Source of the DNA: Ruminococcaceae bacterium UBA3710
Lineage (GTDB): Bacteria; Bacillota; Clostridia; Oscillospirales; Acutalibacteraceae
Assembly: GCA_002371985.1 (NCBI GenBank)
Contig: DFHZ01000129.1
Coordinates: 1-6,467 of the forward strand
Length of the DNA: 6,467 nt
Direction of reading: 5' to 3'
The stretch's first letter is position 1. Each line of letters begins with the position of its first letter. A model generated the notes under the pieces. The model was not told the DNA's origin. It worked only from the letters and a program-made list of their open reading frames with translations, and did no database searches. Positions 4,823-6,467 of this stretch are shown here, piece by piece. Made by a program: the position numbers and the translations under genes.

Positions 4823-6467
4823 GTGGGATTTGTTCATTTACATCTTCATACGGAATACAGTCTGCTTGACGGCTGTTGCCGAATAGATAAACTCTTTGAC
4901 GCCGTTAAGTCAAAGGGTCAAAACAGTGTTGCCATAACCGACCACGGAGTTATGTACGGCACTGTTTTATTTTATAAAGAGGCATTGAAGCACGGAATAA
5001 AACCGATAATCGGCTGCGAGGTTTATGTTGCTCCGAGAAGCCGTTTTCAAAAAGAAAAAATACTTGACGGCGAGTATAGCCATCTTATACTTTTGTGCGA
5101 AAATAATGAAGGGTATTCAAATTTAATAAAACTTGTATCTCTCGGGTTTACTGAAGGCTTTTACTCAAAGCCCCGTGTAGACGAGGAAATTCTGCGAAAG
5201 TACAGTAAAGGACTTATTGCGTTGTCGGCCTGTCTTGCAGGTGAATTGCCGAAAAGACTTGTGAAAAACGATATTGACGGTGCAAATAAGGTAATAGAGA
5301 AATATATTGATATTTTCGGAAAAGACAATTATTTTTTAGAACTTCAAGATCACGGAATAGAAGAACAGAAAAAAATAAATCCGCTGCTTATAAGTCTTGC
5401 CGAGAAATATGGGCTTGGGCTTGTTGCGACAAATGATGTCCATTATGTTGAAAAGCAGGACAGTGAAATGCATAAGGTCCTCTTGTGTATTCAAACGGGC
5501 AGTAAGGTAACCGAAAAAAACTCACTTGAATTTAAAACAAATGAGTTTTATTTGAAATCGGAAGAAGAAATGTCCGAAATTTTCGGTAATGTTCCACAGG
5601 CATTAAGTAATACCCAAAAAATTGCAGATAGATGTAATGTTGAATTGGAATTCGGAAAAATCAAACTTCCGTTTTTTGATACAAACGGTGAAGACCATTT
5701 TAAATTTTTCAGAGACAGATGTTATAAGGGTTTATATAAAAAATACGGCGAAAATCCGCAAAGCGAAATAATAGAAAGACTTGAATATGAACTTTCTGTT
5801 ATAGATAAAATGGGGTATACCGATTATTATTTAATTGTTTGGGATTTTGTGAATTTTGCCAAACAAAACGGTATCCCTGTAGGTCCGGGTAGGGGCTCGG
5901 GAGCCGGAAGTCTTGCGGCATACTTAATCGGAATTACCGGAATTGACCCTATTAAATATGACCTTATTTTTGAGCGATTTTTAAATCCGGAAAGGGTATC
6001 TATGCCTGATTTTGATATAGATTTTTGCTATATAAGGCGTAATGAAGTTATCGATTATGTAATAAAAAAATATGGCGATGACCATGTTGCACAGATTGTT
6101 ACATTCGGTACTATGGCGGCAAGAGCAGCCATAAGAGATGTCGGAAGAGCACTTGATATTCCTTATGCTCTTTGCGATAAGGTCGCAAAACTTATTCCGC
6201 AGTCGATGGGAGTAACACTTGACGGTGCACTTTCGTCAGGTGCTGAACTTAAAAAACTTTATGATAACGATTCTTCGGTAAAAAAACTTTATGATATGGC
6301 TATGAAACTCGAAGGTATGCCGAGACATGCCTCAACTCATGCTGCCGGTGTTGTTATTTCGGACAAGCCTGTAAATGAGTATGTACCGCTTAGTACAAAC
6401 GACGGCTCGATAGTAACACAGTATACAATGACAACTTTGGAAGAATTGGGACTTCTGAAAATGGACT
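4823..6467 (+). CDS. dnaE: DNA polymerase III alpha subunit DnaE, N-terminal 548 codons
   Basis: Catalytic subunit of the replicative polymerase, extending the DNA strand in the replisome. The reading frame is open from GTG 4823 to the right edge, about half of a typical 1,100-1,200-residue protein. Residues 1-210 form the PHP domain: HLHLHTEYSLLDG at the start, ITDHG, GCEVYV, SHLILL, SACLAGEL and TNDVHY. All nine expected metal ligands are present (His7, His9, Asp16, His41, Glu66, His87, Cys137, Asp205, His207). The polymerase palm has GPGRGSGAGS (354-363), MPDFDIDF with catalytic Asp398 and Asp400, and RHASTHAAGVVIS (501-513). The last full codon, Asp548 in LLKMD, corresponds to the third catalytic aspartate, E. 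coli Asp555. GRGSGAGS and the N-terminal PHP placement identify DnaE rather than PolC, which has an inserted 3'-5' exonuclease. It begins 12 bp after whiA. The fingers end, beta-binding and tau-binding parts lie outside. Confidence 0.97.
   Translation, partial: MGFVHLHLHTEYSLLDGCCRIDKLFDAVKSKGQNSVAITDHGVMYGTVLFYKEALKHGIKPIIGCEVYVAPRSRFQKEKILDGEYSHLILLCENNEGYSNLIKLVSLGFTEGFYSKPRVDEEILRKYSKGLIALSACLAGELPKRLVKNDIDGANKVIEKYIDIFGKDNYFLELQDHGIEEQKKINPLLISLAEKYGLGLVATNDVHYVEKQDSEMHKVLLCIQTGSKVTEKNSLEFKTNEFYLKSEEEMSEIFGNVPQALSNTQKIADRCNVELEFGKIKLPFFDTNGEDHFKFFRDRCYKGLYKKYGENPQSEIIERLEYELSVIDKMGYTDYYLIVWDFVNFAKQNGIPVGPGRGSGAGSLAAYLIGITGIDPIKYDLIFERFLNPERVSMPDFDIDFCYIRRNEVIDYVIKKYGDDHVAQIVTFGTMAARAAIRDVGRALDIPYALCDKVAKLIPQSMGVTLDGALSSGAELKKLYDNDSSVKKLYDMAMKLEGMPRHASTHAAGVVISDKPVNEYVPLSTNDGSIVTQYTMTTLEELGLLKMD

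Noticed and set aside
6251..6296. A 16-base exact direct repeat (AAAAAACTTTATGATA) at a 30-bp offset in dnaE
   Set aside because: It encodes two similar Lys-Lys-Leu-Tyr-Asp segments in frame within a helical region of DnaE; this looks like coding coincidence, not a mobile or regulatory repeat.

Overview
The window comes from a low-GC Firmicute, most likely a member of the Clostridia (Oscillospirales or a related gut lineage; the exact family is inferred). The reasons are the AT-rich DNA, strong AGGAG-type ribosome binding sites, frequent GTG/TTG starts, and the gene set hprK, ROK glucokinase, murB, rapZ, whiA and dnaE. Gram-positive marker genes (HPr kinase/phosphorylase and WhiA) are present. 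Nothing here looks like a mobile element, prophage, CRISPR array or defence island.

Layout. Positions 1-196 are non-coding and hold two promoters facing apart. On the minus strand, a textbook sigma-A promoter (TTGACA, 17 bp, extended TGATATAAT) reads leftwards into the 5' end of a tRNA-Leu gene cut by the window edge. On the plus strand, a TATAAT box at 160-165 with a weak -35 leads into hprK. From 197 to the right edge there is an uninterrupted plus-strand run of six genes with gaps of 7-29 bp and no terminator-like structure between them: hprK (197-1129), a ROK-family glucokinase (1151-2101), murB (best start TTG 2120, to 3025), rapZ/yvcJ (3033-3887), whiA (3917-4810) and the first 548 codons of dnaE (GTG 4823, running off the window). 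It reads as one operon transcribed from the promoter in front of hprK.

How the genes fit together. HPrK sets carbon catabolite control through HPr Ser46. The ROK kinase supplies glucose 6-phosphate from non-PTS glucose. MurB makes UDP-MurNAc for the cell wall. RapZ/YvcJ and WhiA are the conserved P-loop and DNA-binding partners tied in Firmicutes and Actinobacteria to envelope precursor supply and cell division. DnaE is a replicative DNA polymerase III alpha subunit. The operon therefore joins glycolytic signalling, wall precursor synthesis, division control and DNA replication. The cofD-like gene yvcK (glmR), commonly found between rapZ and whiA, is absent here, as is a ptsH/crh gene.

I found no clear undescribed system. 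The observations most worth checking are the complete set of PHP-domain metal ligands in DnaE (suggesting a proofreading-capable, DnaE1-like polymerase), the missing yvcK, the murB TTG start chosen by its Shine-Dalgarno, and a GNRA-capped hairpin in the first codons of whiA.
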